Notes: a model not told the origin generated them from the sequence alone. Numbered from the stretch's first letter, positions 7,644 through 16,722 are shown. The stretch: 64,000 nt of DNA from G963691885 sp963691885 (GCA_963691885.1 OY829843.1:3224001-3288000), one strand, 5' to 3'. A program made the numbers and translations.

Positions 7644-8132
7644 ATGAATATCCCCAACCGCATTCAAATTGATGACCTGAGCGCCATGGAGGTGGCGGAC
7701 ATTGCCTCTCTGCCGGTCGAACAGCTGATCGCATTGCAAGGTGAAATTGCCGAACGCCTCACCATCACAAAGCTGATCAAGGACCGGTTCGACAGTGCTC
7801 TTGAGTGCCGTTTTTCCCTTCAGGCGAGAGAAGCCCGCGCAGCCCTGGGCAAAGACACGGGCACGGTTCGCTTCCATGAAGGCCTGGCGCAGGTCGTTGC
7901 TGATCTACCCAAAAAGGTCTCCTGGGACCAATCCCAGCTGTCTCAGCTTGTCGAGCGGATGAAGGCCGAGGGCGATGACCCGGCTGAATACGTCGACATC
8001 ACCATCAAGGTTTCCGAACGCAAATACGCCGCATGGCCGAGCCACATCCGCTCGGCGTTTGAGGGCGCAAGGACTGTGCGTGTCGGCAAAGCCTCCTACC
8101 AACTTTCCCTGAACGATGAGGTGCAATCATGA
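7644..8132 (+). CDS. Phage early protein, unrecognised (162 aa)
   Basis: The start ATG 7644 follows AAGGGGGCC just after the previous stop. Helical, charged protein; the C-terminal half has YVDITIKVSERKYAAWPSHIRSAFEGARTV, a conserved-looking pattern seen in hypothetical phage proteins next to RecA-like ATPases. No catalytic motif. The last four bases overlap the next gene (ATGA). Context suggests a replication or recombination accessory factor. Confidence 0.75.
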   Translation: MNIPNRIQIDDLSAMEVADIASLPVEQLIALQGEIAERLTITKLIKDRFDSALECRFSLQAREARAALGKDTGTVRFHEGLAQVVADLPKKVSWDQSQLSQLVERMKAEGDDPAEYVDITIKVSERKYAAWPSHIRSAFEGARTVRVGKASYQLSLNDEVQS

Positions 8133-8425
8133 CCGCCAAGACCAAACTCGAACGCCTGCGTGAAGACAACAGCTATCTCGCGGATCTTCCCGATACCATC
8201 CGGATCCCGCCTTTGGGCGATCGCCAGGAAGAGGTGATCAAACCCATTGAGGCAGCGTCCATTGATGACATCGCTTTTGCCCAGCTGGCCCTACAGGCCA
8301 AATCCTCTGCGCTTTACGGAGAAATCGATGCGCTGCGGCGGGTCTACGACATGGCCCGAAAGAACGGATCCTTGGGGGCAGACAATGCCCTGGATGCGCT
8401 GACTTCGAAGAAGGGGGGCAAGTGA
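8129..8425 (+). CDS. Phage early protein, unrecognised (98 aa)
   Basis: Starts in a 4-base overlap with the previous gene and ends overlapping the next. Mostly helical, with the segment DIAFAQLALQAKSSALYGEIDALRRVYDMAR predicted to be amphipathic. No enzyme motif. Translational coupling on both sides implies it works with the adjacent ATPase. Confidence 0.75.
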   Translation: MTAKTKLERLREDNSYLADLPDTIRIPPLGDRQEEVIKPIEAASIDDIAFAQLALQAKSSALYGEIDALRRVYDMARKNGSLGADNALDALTSKKGGK

Positions 8426-9306
8426 TGACGCTTCCCATCATTTCCGCCGACGAACGGTTGTCTGAGCAGCGCGGCATTAAAGGCTGCATCTTCGGCAAAT
8501 CCGGTATCGGCAAAACCTCACTGCTTTGGACGTTGGATGCCCAGTCCACCTTGTTCTTTGATTTGGAGGCAGGGGATCTGGCGATCGAAGGTTGGTCAGG
8601 AGATACTATTCGCCCGCGCACCTGGATTGAATGCCGTGATTTCGCGGTCTTCATCGGCGGCCCAAACCCGGCCTTGCGTGACGATCAGGTCTATAGCCAG
8701 GCCCACTATGACGCGGTTTGTGAGCAGTTTGGCGATCCGGCAGCGCTGGATAAGTACCAGACTGTCTTTATCGACAGCATCACGGTTGCGGGACGTCTGT
8801 GTTTCCAATGGGCCAAAGGCCAACCGCAGGCCGTTTCTGAGCGCACCGGCAAGCCTGACATGCGAGGCGCTTACGGCCTGCATGGTCAGGAGATGGTCGC
8901 CTGGCTCACGCACCTTCAGCACACCCGTGGCAAGAACGTCTGGTTCGTTGGGATCCTCGACGAGAAGCTTGATGATTTCAATCGCAAGACCTTCGTTCCC
9001 CAAATCGACGGCTCCAAGACTGGTAACGAACTTCCCGGCATCGTCGATGAAGTCATCGCCATGGCCGAAGTCAGCCCGGATGGCACGGATCCCTACAGAG
9101 CTTTTGTTTGCCATACGCTGAACCCGTTTGGCTTTCCCGCAAAGGATCGCAGCGGTCGGCTCGATCAAATCGAAGAACCCCACCTTGGCCGTCTGATGGA
9201 AAAGATCGGCGGCCCCGCAAAACCGGCAGGTGAAAGGCTGACCTTTAGTCGCCCCGTACCACCAGCCGAGACCCCCAACCCTGAAGACGACAAAGGAGCA
9301 CAGTAA
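8425..9306 (+). CDS. RecA-like phage ATP-binding protein (AAA_24 type)
   Basis: 293 residues. The Walker A motif GKSGIGKTS lies near residue 25-33, and YQTVFIDSI provides Walker B near residue 110. This matches the phage nucleotide-binding proteins that sit beside ssDNA-binding and exonuclease genes and are thought to be recombinases or recombination mediators (Sak4-like). I chose ATG 8425, one base into the previous stop, over the GTG at 8422; the ribosome site GGGGGG is 8 bp upstream. The next two genes fit the same single-strand annealing or replication cassette. Confidence 0.85.
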   Translation: MTLPIISADERLSEQRGIKGCIFGKSGIGKTSLLWTLDAQSTLFFDLEAGDLAIEGWSGDTIRPRTWIECRDFAVFIGGPNPALRDDQVYSQAHYDAVCEQFGDPAALDKYQTVFIDSITVAGRLCFQWAKGQPQAVSERTGKPDMRGAYGLHGQEMVAWLTHLQHTRGKNVWFVGILDEKLDDFNRKTFVPQIDGSKTGNELPGIVDEVIAMAEVSPDGTDPYRAFVCHTLNPFGFPAKDRSGRLDQIEEPHLGRLMEKIGGPAKPAGERLTFSRPVPPAETPNPEDDKGAQ

Positions 9307-9308
9307 TT

Positions 9309-9932
9309 ATGACTGGTGCATGGAACGACTATAACGACGCGGAATCCCAAACATCCTACGACCTGATCCCAAAGGGCACCATTGTGCCGGTGCGGATGAC
9401 CATCAAGCCGGGTGGTTATGACGATCCGGCTCAGGGCTGGACGGGTGGATACGCAACCCACAACGATACGACCGGCTCGGTCTATCTGAACGCCGAGTTT
9501 GTCATCCTCGAAGGTCCGTTTGCCAAGCGTAAGGTCTGGAGCCTGATTGGGCTTCGCAGCCTCAAGGGGCCTGAGTGGGGCAACATGGGCCGGTCTTTTG
9601 TGCGCGGTATCCTGAACTCGTCACGAGGCCTTTCCGACAAAGACAATTCCCCGCAGGCGCAGGCTGCTCGCCGTATCAACGGTTTTACGGATCTGGATGG
9701 CATTGAGTTTCTGGCCAAGATTGATGTCGGCAAGGATGCCAATGGCGACCCGAAAAACGATATTCGGTTTGCGGTGGCTCCCAACCATAAGGACTGGGAT
9801 ACGTTTAAGTCTGGCGGTGGTCTCTGGATGCCGAGCCAATCGGCTCCTGCCGCAACGGCCCAGCCGATGGCCAATGCCAGCACAGAGGCGCAACCTGCAG
9901 CAAACCCCAATCGCCCGTCCTGGGCTCAATAG
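9309..9932 (+). CDS. Candidate phage ssDNA-binding protein (207 aa)
   Basis: Starts 2 bp after the ATPase gene. The N-terminal 150 residues look like an OB-type beta-rich domain (GTIVPVRMTIKPGG, VYLNAEFVILEGPFAKRKVW). A low-complexity Ala/Pro/Gln linker follows, ending in PSWAQ, which resembles the disordered tails of SSB-like proteins. In related phages a protein of this size follows the Sak4-like ATPase and is assumed to bind ssDNA. Function is by context and pattern, not by a diagnostic motif. Confidence 0.6.
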   Translation: MTGAWNDYNDAESQTSYDLIPKGTIVPVRMTIKPGGYDDPAQGWTGGYATHNDTTGSVYLNAEFVILEGPFAKRKVWSLIGLRSLKGPEWGNMGRSFVRGILNSSRGLSDKDNSPQAQAARRINGFTDLDGIEFLAKIDVGKDANGDPKNDIRFAVAPNHKDWDTFKSGGGLWMPSQSAPAATAQPMANASTEAQPAANPNRPSWAQ

Positions 9933-9944
9933 GGGAGGCTGGTC

Positions 9945-11621
9945 ATGTTGCTCCGTCCCCGCCAGAAAACCTTCGTCGAGCGCAGTGTTCAAGCGCTCGG
10001 CGAACACGGCAACACACTGGCTGTTGCCTCCACCGGATTTGGGAAAACAATCGCGCTGGCCGGTGTCACCGGTCAGTTACTGAAAGGCAATGATGCCAAG
10101 GCCTGCGTGCTTGCCCATCGTGATGAGCTGACAAGCCAAAACGAGGCAAAGTTCAATCGGGTCAATCCGGGCCTTAGCACCTCGGTCGTCGATGCCAAGA
10201 CCAAATCCTGGCAGGGGCGGACAACGTTCGCCATGGTTCCGACCTTGGCGCGTAAATCCAACCTTGCTGCCATGCCCGCTCTTGAGCTTCTGGTGATTGA
10301 CGAAGCCCATCATGCAGCAGCCGACAGTTACCGCCGCATTATCGATCAGGCCCGGGACAAAAATCCTGACGTTAAGATCTTCGGTGTGACGGCCACTCCC
10401 AACCGGGGAGACAAGAAGGGTTTGCGTCCGATCTTTTCCAATGTTGCCGATCAAGTCTTCATTGGAGAATTGGTTGCTTCCGGGCATTTGGTGCCGCCGC
10501 GCACTTTCGTGATTGATGTGGGCGCACAGGAAGCGCTCAAGTCGGTTCGTAAAACCGTTGATGATTTCGACATGATGGCCGTTGACGCCATCATGAACAA
10601 AGCGCCGATCACCGATGCTGTGATCCAGCACTGGCGAGATAAGGCGGGTGATCGCCAAACGGTCGTCTTTTGTTCAACGGTCGATCACGCCCGCAATGTG
10701 CGTGACGCTTTTTGCACCCAAGGTATCCAGGCCGCCATGGTTTATGGCGACATGGGCGCTGTGGACCGGCGCGATGTCCTAAAGGCCTATGAGCGGGGGG
10801 AAACCCAGGTTCTGGTCAATGTCGCGGTGCTGACCGAAGGTTGGGATCATCCGCCGACCAGTTGTGTCGTTCTGTTGAGGCCGTCTTCTTACAAATCCAC
10901 CATGATCCAGATGGTTGGGCGTGGTCTGCGTACCGTTGATCCTAGCGAACATCCAGGCGTGGTCAAAAGCGACTGCATTGTGCTGGATTTTGGCACTTCC
11001 AGTCTTCTGCATGGCAGCCTTGAGCAGGATGTGAATCTTGATGGCAAGGTGGGCTCCGGCCCCGCACTGACCAAGGAATGCCCTGAGTGCGCCGCCAATG
11101 TGCCGCTGGCCGTCATGGAATGTCCGTTGTGCGGCTTCCACTTCCAATCGGAGGGCAAGGAGGGCCAGCAGCCGATCTCTGACTTTGTCATGTCGGAAGT
11201 GGATCTGCTCAAGCGTTCCAGTTTCCAATGGTGTGATCTCTTTGGCGATGATGCGGCACTGGTCGCAAATGGCTTCAATGCCTGGAGCGGAATTTTCTTT
11301 CATCAAGGCTGCTGGCATGCCGTCGGCGGTGGCAAGGGCCTCAAGTCGCATTTGTTGGCCATGGGTGAGCGCACCATTTGCCTGGCCGCAGCCGATGATT
11401 GGCTGAATGAAAACGAAACCGACGAAAGCGCCCATAAATCCCGCTCCTGGCTCAATCAGTCGGTCACCACCCGTCAGCTTCAGTTCTTGCCACCTGAATA
11501 CCGTCAGGATTTTGGCCTGACCCGGTATCACGCATCGGCTCTGCTGACATTTCAGTTCAACAAGGCTGCAATTACCAATCTGGTGTTGAACGCCCCTGAA
11601 GATAGCCGGAGGGCGGCATGA
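9945..11621 (+). CDS. DEAD/DEAH-box helicase
   Basis: 558 residues. Superfamily 2 motifs in order: Walker A STGFGKT (near 28-34), LLVIDEAHHAAADSYRR (motif II, near 110-126), FGVTATPNRG (motif III), VLVNVAVLTEGWDHP and MVGRGLR (motifs V and VI). A four-Cys zinc ribbon, CPECAANVPLAVMECPLCGF, lies after the helicase core. Start ATG 9945 behind AGGGGAGG. Similar UvrB/RecG-like phage helicases assist replication or recombination; it lies between the ssDNA-binding candidate and a Cas4-like nuclease. Confidence 0.92.
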   Translation: MLLRPRQKTFVERSVQALGEHGNTLAVASTGFGKTIALAGVTGQLLKGNDAKACVLAHRDELTSQNEAKFNRVNPGLSTSVVDAKTKSWQGRTTFAMVPTLARKSNLAAMPALELLVIDEAHHAAADSYRRIIDQARDKNPDVKIFGVTATPNRGDKKGLRPIFSNVADQVFIGELVASGHLVPPRTFVIDVGAQEALKSVRKTVDDFDMMAVDAIMNKAPITDAVIQHWRDKAGDRQTVVFCSTVDHARNVRDAFCTQGIQAAMVYGDMGAVDRRDVLKAYERGETQVLVNVAVLTEGWDHPPTSCVVLLRPSSYKSTMIQMVGRGLRTVDPSEHPGVVKSDCIVLDFGTSSLLHGSLEQDVNLDGKVGSGPALTKECPECAANVPLAVMECPLCGFHFQSEGKEGQQPISDFVMSEVDLLKRSSFQWCDLFGDDAALVANGFNAWSGIFFHQGCWHAVGGGKGLKSHLLAMGERTICLAAADDWLNENETDESAHKSRSWLNQSVTTRQLQFLPPEYRQDFGLTRYHASALLTFQFNKAAITNLVLNAPEDSRRAA

Positions 11622-11624
11622 CCC

Positions 11625-12029
11625 ATGGTGACTTCAGGAAACGCTGCCATCCGTTTGAGGTTATGGCATCCGCGCGGGGAGCTCTGTGCCGTCTGTCGGC
11701 GACCAACCCGTGGTTTTGGCTGGTTCGACCGCCATTCATCGAAGCGTCCGCGTATTCAGCGGTGGTTCTGCTCCATGGACTGCCAGGGTTTTTGGTCGCG
11801 CTTGGCGAAGGAGGGCTTGGGCATGGTTGATTTGACCGAACAAGAAAAGGCCGCCCTGCGCCATGCCGTCAAAATGCTGGCCGAAGTGATGGAAGAGATC
11901 GGTTGGGAAACCCGGCTGATTGATCTCACAGAAGCCCAGGTTCTCACTCTCGCTGAAGTCTGCGTTGGCGGGTTTCAGGACGCCATGCTGTCGATTGCCA
12001 AAGGCGAAGATACGGAGGTCCCCTTTTGA
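11625..12029 (+). CDS. Zinc-finger phage protein (DUF6511-like)
   Basis: 134 residues. The N-terminal CAVCRRPTRGFGWFDR followed by WFCSMDCQGFW gives a two-pair Cys zinc site, as in DUF6511-like proteins. The C-terminal half is helical (LTEQEKAALRHAVKMLAEVM). The gene starts 3 bp after the helicase stop. Its conserved placement between phage helicases and Cas4-like nucleases suggests a replication accessory role, but none is proven. Confidence 0.75.
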   Translation: MVTSGNAAIRLRLWHPRGELCAVCRRPTRGFGWFDRHSSKRPRIQRWFCSMDCQGFWSRLAKEGLGMVDLTEQEKAALRHAVKMLAEVMEEIGWETRLIDLTEAQVLTLAEVCVGGFQDAMLSIAKGEDTEVPF

Positions 12030-12790
12030 TGTTGGACTACAATTCCTCCCAAACAATCGCCGATCAGGTGAATGCCCATATTGATGAGGCTTTGGTTGCC
12101 GAAAACCAACGCCAAACACCGCGCCAATATCTCGGTGGCTCCCGTCTTGGTGTCGCCTGTGAACGGGCTCTGCAATTCGAATACGCCCGGGCCCCGAAGG
12201 ACGATGGTCGGGATTTCGATGGTCAAACCCTGCGGATCTTCGCTGCCGGTCACGTTTTTGAAGACCTGGCCATTGATTGGCTGCGCAAGGCTGGCTTCGA
12301 GCTCTATACGACCAAAGGCAACAAGCCTGGCGGAGAGCAATTCGGGTTCAGTGTCGCGGGTGGCCGTATTCGTGGCCATGTGGACGGCATAATCAACGCA
12401 GCTCCGGTAATGGATGGCTTTCCAGCCCTTTGGGAATGCAAATCACTCAACAATAAATCCTGGAACGACACCGTTAAACGCGGGGTCACGGTTTCCAAGC
12501 CGATTTATGCCGCGCAGATCGCCACGTACCAGGCGTATATGGAATCCTCGGTTCCGGGCATTTCTCAAAATCCGGCGTTGTTCACCGCCATCAACAAGGA
12601 CACGGCGGAGCTTCACCATGAGCTGGTTCCGTTTGATGGCGGGCTCGCCCAACGCATGAGCGATAAAGCGGTGCGCGTCATTCAGGCGACGGAAGCCGGT
12701 GAGTTGCTGCCCCGTATCGCGCAATCGGCTGATTTCTTCGAGTGCAAATTCTGCGACTGGTCTGATCGGTGCTGGAGAACCGGCGGATGA
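12029..12790 (+). CDS. Cas4/RecB-like PD-(D/E)XK exonuclease
   Basis: 253 residues. Signature elements in order: ACERALQF (first Cys), AGHVFEDLAIDWL, GHVDG (Asp), LWECKSL (E-x-K), QIATYQAYM (motif QxxxY), and C-terminal ECKFCDWSDRCW with three Cys. The one-plus-three Cys pattern is that of iron-sulfur Cas4/AddB-type nucleases that resect DNA ends. GGAGG lies 10 bp before ATG 12029, which overlaps the previous stop by one base. A TTG three bases earlier is a less likely start. It probably makes single strands for the Sak4-like recombinase. Confidence 0.9.
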   Translation: MLDYNSSQTIADQVNAHIDEALVAENQRQTPRQYLGGSRLGVACERALQFEYARAPKDDGRDFDGQTLRIFAAGHVFEDLAIDWLRKAGFELYTTKGNKPGGEQFGFSVAGGRIRGHVDGIINAAPVMDGFPALWECKSLNNKSWNDTVKRGVTVSKPIYAAQIATYQAYMESSVPGISQNPALFTAINKDTAELHHELVPFDGGLAQRMSDKAVRVIQATEAGELLPRIAQSADFFECKFCDWSDRCWRTGG

Positions 12791-14991
12791 GCAATGAGGT
12801 TGTAAACATTAATGACTGGCGCGACTTCAATTCAGCAGCACCTCAGCGCCAAGACGATGCTCGCCAAACAGGGCTCACAGTTGATGAGATCAAGGCGCGG
12901 CTCAATGCCAATTTGCGTGGCCTTCTGTCCTACCTCTATCCCGCAGGTGTTTTTCGTCATGGCAAATTCTTGGTTGGTGATGTCCGAGGCAATAAGGGCG
13001 AAAGCCTGAGTGTGGAGCTATCCGGGCCCAAAGCCGGGATGTGGCATGACTTTGCGACAGGTGAGGGCGGTGACGTGCTCGCACTTTGGGCTGCGGCAAC
13101 AGGGCGCAACACCCAATCGGATTTCCTTTCGTTATTGGATGACGTTCGCCAGTGGCTGGGCGAGCCGCGACCGGAAAGTATGCCCGTTGAGCCGGAGCGT
13201 ACCGTGCCGATGGACGAGTTGGGGCCGGTTACAGCCAAGTGGGACTATGTGGATGGCGAAGGCGCTTTATTGGCCTGTGTCTATCGCTATGACCCGCCCA
13301 GCGGAAAGCAGTTTAGGCCCTGGGACGTTTCATGCCGGAAGATGAAGGCTCCGGATCCGCGACCACTTTATAACCAGCCCGCCATGAAATCCGCCATGGA
13401 TGTGGTGGTGGTTGAAGGCGAGAAGGCGGCAGATGCCTTAATCGGTCAGGGCGTTTGTGCCACCACAGCTATGAATGGGGCCAAGGCACCGGTTGAGAAA
13501 ACTGACTGGTCACCGCTTTGTGGCAAACGGGTCTTGATCTGGCCCGACAAGGATGCAGCAGGTTGGCAGTACGCGGAATCTGCTGCCGAGGCCGCTCTTG
13601 GTAGTGGTGCCCTTTCCGTCGCTATTCTTATGCCGCCACTGGATAAACCAGAAAAGTGGGATGCGGCGGACGCTGTCGATGACGGCATGGATATTGATGC
13701 CTTCATTGCCAATGCAGCGCGTCAATCCATCGTAAGCCCGAGGCCCAACGCGGAAGCATTCAGTCTGAAGCAGTTGCTGGGTGATCGCTCGCCCATGCCG
13801 GACGACATCATTGCGCCCCGCGTTTTGACGCCAGCAGGCCTGCTGGTTTTTGGCGGTGCGCCCAAGGTCGGTAAAAGCGATTTTTTGCTCTGCTGGTTGG
13901 TTCACATGGCTGCAGGCATTGGGTTTCTGTCCTTCACGCCACCGCGTCCTTTGCGCGTTTTCTATCTGCAGGCCGAAATCCAGTATCACTACCTCCGGGA
14001 ACGTCTTCAGGACATCTCGTTGCAGCCTGAAGTGATCAGCCAAGCCCATGACAATCTCGTCATCACACCGCAGCTCAAGCTCATTTTGAATGACGCGGGC
14101 GTTGAGACGGTTGGTGCTTTAATCCGAAAGCACTTCCCCGATGGATTGGACATCATCGTCATAGATCCGATCCGAAACGTCTTCGATGGCGGTGAAGCGG
14201 GACCCAGTGAGAACGACAACAACGCCATGCTGTTTTTCTTGCGCGATCGCGTTGAGAAACTCCGTGACACCGTGGATCCGGACGCAGGCATCATTCTGGT
14301 CCATCACACCCGTAAGCTTTCAAAGAAACAGGTTGATGAGGATCCATTCCAGGCGCTTTCCGGCGCAGGGGCGCTTCGGGGTTACTACAGCTCAGGCATG
14401 ATCCTGTTTCGCCCTGATGAAACGCGCTCTGAACGCAAGCTCATCACGGAACTTCGCAATGGCCCTGCGCTGGCGGCAAAGATCGTTGATAAGGACGCTG
14501 GGCAATGGATCGAAATTGATCCGTCGTCGGAGAGGCTGATTCGTCAGGAATATGGTGAGAAGCTCGATGCCGAACGTCTGCGTAAACGCGATGTCATTCT
14601 TCAGGTTCTCTTCGAAGAAGCGCTGGGCGGACGGGTTTACACCGCGACCCAATTTGCCGAGCGGTTTGAAAATCGGGCTGGTTTGGGTGGCCGGAGCACC
14701 ATTGCTGAACGCGTCAGTGTTCTGACCACGAAAGGCTACATCAAATACTTCCGCAATCCTGAAGATCACGACCTGCGGCCTCTGCCGCGCACCCGTTACG
14801 GCTATCTCTGCGTTGAAGGCATGCAGCTGGGTGAGGCTGAAGACGTTGTGGATGAGGAAACCGGTGAAGTTTTCCAAAGCGTCCACCAGCTTCTTCCTAC
14901 CCATTACAAATGCCACCAGTCAGGGGCCGTTCTGGAGGTCGAGAGCCCGCAAAACTGGGTCTATCACGATGAGGAGATGGACCATGAATAG
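12787..14991 (+). CDS. Phage primase-helicase (Toprim plus RepA-like ATPase)
   Basis: 734 residues, ATG 12787 overlapping the previous stop (ATGA). N-terminal DNA primase-like region (GMWHDFATGEGGDVLALW). Toprim segment near 200-260 (VVVVEGEKAADAL then VLIWPDKDAAGW, supplying the Glu and Asp-x-Asp). RecA/RepA-like ATPase with GGAPKVGKS near 355, Walker B IIVIDPIRN near 455, and ILVHHTRK. The C-terminal part resembles a winged helix. It should prime and unwind at the phage origin, and an iteron-like block follows directly. Confidence 0.92.
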   Translation: MSNEVVNINDWRDFNSAAPQRQDDARQTGLTVDEIKARLNANLRGLLSYLYPAGVFRHGKFLVGDVRGNKGESLSVELSGPKAGMWHDFATGEGGDVLALWAAATGRNTQSDFLSLLDDVRQWLGEPRPESMPVEPERTVPMDELGPVTAKWDYVDGEGALLACVYRYDPPSGKQFRPWDVSCRKMKAPDPRPLYNQPAMKSAMDVVVVEGEKAADALIGQGVCATTAMNGAKAPVEKTDWSPLCGKRVLIWPDKDAAGWQYAESAAEAALGSGALSVAILMPPLDKPEKWDAADAVDDGMDIDAFIANAARQSIVSPRPNAEAFSLKQLLGDRSPMPDDIIAPRVLTPAGLLVFGGAPKVGKSDFLLCWLVHMAAGIGFLSFTPPRPLRVFYLQAEIQYHYLRERLQDISLQPEVISQAHDNLVITPQLKLILNDAGVETVGALIRKHFPDGLDIIVIDPIRNVFDGGEAGPSENDNNAMLFFLRDRVEKLRDTVDPDAGIILVHHTRKLSKKQVDEDPFQALSGAGALRGYYSSGMILFRPDETRSERKLITELRNGPALAAKIVDKDAGQWIEIDPSSERLIRQEYGEKLDAERLRKRDVILQVLFEEALGGRVYTATQFAERFENRAGLGGRSTIAERVSVLTTKGYIKYFRNPEDHDLRPLPRTRYGYLCVEGMQLGEAEDVVDEETGEVFQSVHQLLPTHYKCHQSGAVLEVESPQNWVYHDEEMDHE

Positions 14992-15011
14992 GGGGGAAAT
15001 TCTCGGCTGTG

Positions 15012-15202
15012 ATTTCTGGAGTCCATGGAGTCCAGACATGTTCTGGGTTCAAAGTTTCAATGAAAACAGTCGGCTAGGATCAATTCAGAAATCCAGCCGG
15101 ATTCCTGTCTGGATTTCTGGATTCCTGAAAAAACGTCAGGATTTCTGCGGCTTTCAGACCCTAATCAGAAATCCAAGTGAATACCTCCCCCTAAAGGGGG
15201 AG
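15012..15202. repeat. Iteron-like CAGAAATCC repeats and hairpins between primase and resolvase genes
   Basis: The 317-bp gap 14992-15307 holds no convincing gene. The 9-mer CAGAAATCC or its complement occurs at 15086-15094, 15111-15119, 15139-15147 and 15166-15174, with a shorter GATTTCTGGA match near 15011. Two copies make a perfect 11-bp inverted repeat (15086-15096 and 15109-15119). A stem CTCCCCC/GGGGGAG lies at 15185-15202. Position just after the primase-helicase suggests a replication origin or a regulatory site; this is inference. Confidence 0.55.
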
Positions 15203-15307
15203 AGGGCTACGCCAGCGCTGACGCTTGGCGAACCCTCTTCGCCATGGTCGTCGATCCTGTCCGGCCATTTCTCCCATCAGCATTGTTCAATCAACATGGA
15301 GGCAACT

Positions 15308-15829
15308 ATGCCAGCACCAACCTCTGTCAAAATTTCACCTGATCCGTGTGACGGTTCTCTCAAAATTCTGGCCCTGGATCTCGGCACCAAAACCGGATGG
15401 GCTGTCTGTTTGCCTGACCGGACCATTGCCAGCGGCATTGCCGAATTTAAGAATGATCGCTGGCAAGGCGGCGGCATGCGCTTTCTTCGGTTCAAGCAGT
15501 GGCTCACCGAGGTCAAACAAATGGCCGGTGGTCTGGATGCGGTCTTCATTGAGGAGGTCCGTCGTCATGCCGGTGTGGATGCCGCCCATGTCTATGGCGG
15601 ATTTCTGGCGCATGTCACCGCCTGGTGTGAACACCACGCCATTCCTTACGAAGCTGTTCCGGTCGGCACGATCAAACGTCACGCAACCTGCAAAGGGAAC
15701 GCCAACAAGGACGCCATGATTGAGGCCGCTCGCCAGCGCGGGTTTGACCCTGCTGATGACAACGAAGCTGATGCTTTGGCAATCCTTGATTGGGCGATGG
15801 TCAATCGTGGTGGAGGGGCGGATCAATGA
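15308..15829 (+). CDS. RuvC-like Holliday-junction resolvase
   Basis: 173 residues starting at MPAPTSVK, with GGAGG five bases before the ATG; the frame is open far upstream but that part crosses the repeat block and is rejected. Acidic catalytic residues of the RNase H fold are visible: LALDLGTKTGWA near 21-32, VFIEEV near 78-83, and DDNEADALAI near the end. Phage RuvC-like enzymes cut branched DNA before packaging. The 3' end overlaps the next gene by 4 bases. Confidence 0.9.
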   Translation: MPAPTSVKISPDPCDGSLKILALDLGTKTGWAVCLPDRTIASGIAEFKNDRWQGGGMRFLRFKQWLTEVKQMAGGLDAVFIEEVRRHAGVDAAHVYGGFLAHVTAWCEHHAIPYEAVPVGTIKRHATCKGNANKDAMIEAARQRGFDPADDNEADALAILDWAMVNRGGGADQ

Positions 15830-16083
15830 ACGGCGAGATGATGCTCAAACAGGCCACTGCCATTGTCGGCAATCGACGGGAGACTTATGGCGAACCATTC
15901 GCATCCATGTCTGCCATCGCCAAACGCTGGACGATTACCTTGGGTCAGCCAATCACGCCTTCACAGGTGGCCTTGTGCCTGATTGACCTGAAACTGGCGC
16001 GACTGGCTCATGATCCCCGGCATCTCGACAGCATGATTGATATTGCGGGCTATGCCGCCGTGTTGAAGGAGGTAAGCCGATGA
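15826..16083 (+). CDS. DUF6378-like phage protein
   Basis: 85 residues. The pattern ATAIVGNRRETYGEP, then DLKLARLAHDPRHLDSMIDIAGYAAVL, is that of a small phage family found next to resolvase or nucleotide-metabolism genes, with a helical fold somewhat like MazG-type proteins (the SMIDIAGYAA helix). Biochemical role unknown. It overlaps both neighbours by 4 bases. Confidence 0.75.
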   Translation: MNGEMMLKQATAIVGNRRETYGEPFASMSAIAKRWTITLGQPITPSQVALCLIDLKLARLAHDPRHLDSMIDIAGYAAVLKEVSR

Positions 16084-16274
16084 GATGGCATCCTCCCGGA
16101 TACGGCGGCACGCGCCGCGATGCCGATCAGGTCAAGCGCGATGGTTGGCAGGAGCAGGGCATGTTGGCGGTTTCCATTGAGGATGATCGCCTGACCTGGC
16201 CTGAGAAGGAACTCGTTCGCCAATTGGGCGACAGGCTCTATGGCAAACGAAAGGAAGAAGCACATGAGCAATGA
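16080..16274 (+). CDS. Small phage protein, unrecognised (64 aa)
   Basis: Starts in a 4-base overlap with the previous gene and ends 11 bases into the next. Highly charged; begins MRWHPPGYGG and includes WQEQGMLAVSIEDDRLTWPEKEL. No known domain. Coupling on both sides supports it being translated. Confidence 0.65.
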   Translation: MRWHPPGYGGTRRDADQVKRDGWQEQGMLAVSIEDDRLTWPEKELVRQLGDRLYGKRKEEAHEQ

Positions 16275-16707
16275 TCCTTGGACAGCCTCCCTTGTGGAGG
16301 AGCGGTTGGCGGAAGCCGCAGGGGTGTTGAAGCGCCTGCCTGAAGAAAAGGTGCAAGGCTATTTCTCAGCCTGGCCCGACGTCGTTCATAACATCCATGA
16401 ATCCTTTGGTTGGCATGACCCGGTGCTGCGCAGGCCCTGGCCGTCTCCGGGATCCATTGACCGGATGGATGAGGCGATGCAATGGCTGCAGTGGCTTGAA
16501 GGGGACGTTGCCAAGATTTGCTGGTTTCGTGCAGCGGGCGAGCGCTGGAAAACCATCTGCGGACGGATCGGTCTACAGCGCACGGCAGTCCATCAACGTT
16601 ACCTTTTTGGCCATTGTGTCATTGCTTGGAAGCTTAACGGTCATAGAGTGCCGCGTAACTGTTCGCGCCGCAAAGTGATTGAGATGGTTCAATCGGCGAA
16701 GGCATGA
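16264..16707 (+). CDS. DUF6362-like phage protein with HTH-like C-terminus
   Basis: 147 residues, ATG 16264 within the tail of the previous gene. The middle holds PSPGSIDRMDEAMQWLQWL, and the C-terminal part RWKTICGRIGLQRTAVHQRYLFG reads as a sigma-like or homeodomain-like helix-turn-helix. DUF6362-like proteins occupy the same spot in many alphaproteobacterial phages, before the late genes, so a role in switching to late transcription is plausible but unproven. A hairpin with a T run follows at 16723. Confidence 0.75.
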   Translation: MSNDPWTASLVEERLAEAAGVLKRLPEEKVQGYFSAWPDVVHNIHESFGWHDPVLRRPWPSPGSIDRMDEAMQWLQWLEGDVAKICWFRAAGERWKTICGRIGLQRTAVHQRYLFGHCVIAWKLNGHRVPRNCSRRKVIEMVQSAKA

Positions 16708-16722
16708 GTAGGGGATAGAAAG

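Noticed and set aside
11618..11830. 70-aa open frame starting at ATG 11618
   Set aside because: It overlaps the zinc-finger gene in another frame. The zinc-finger frame has paired Cys motifs and continues to the next gene junction.
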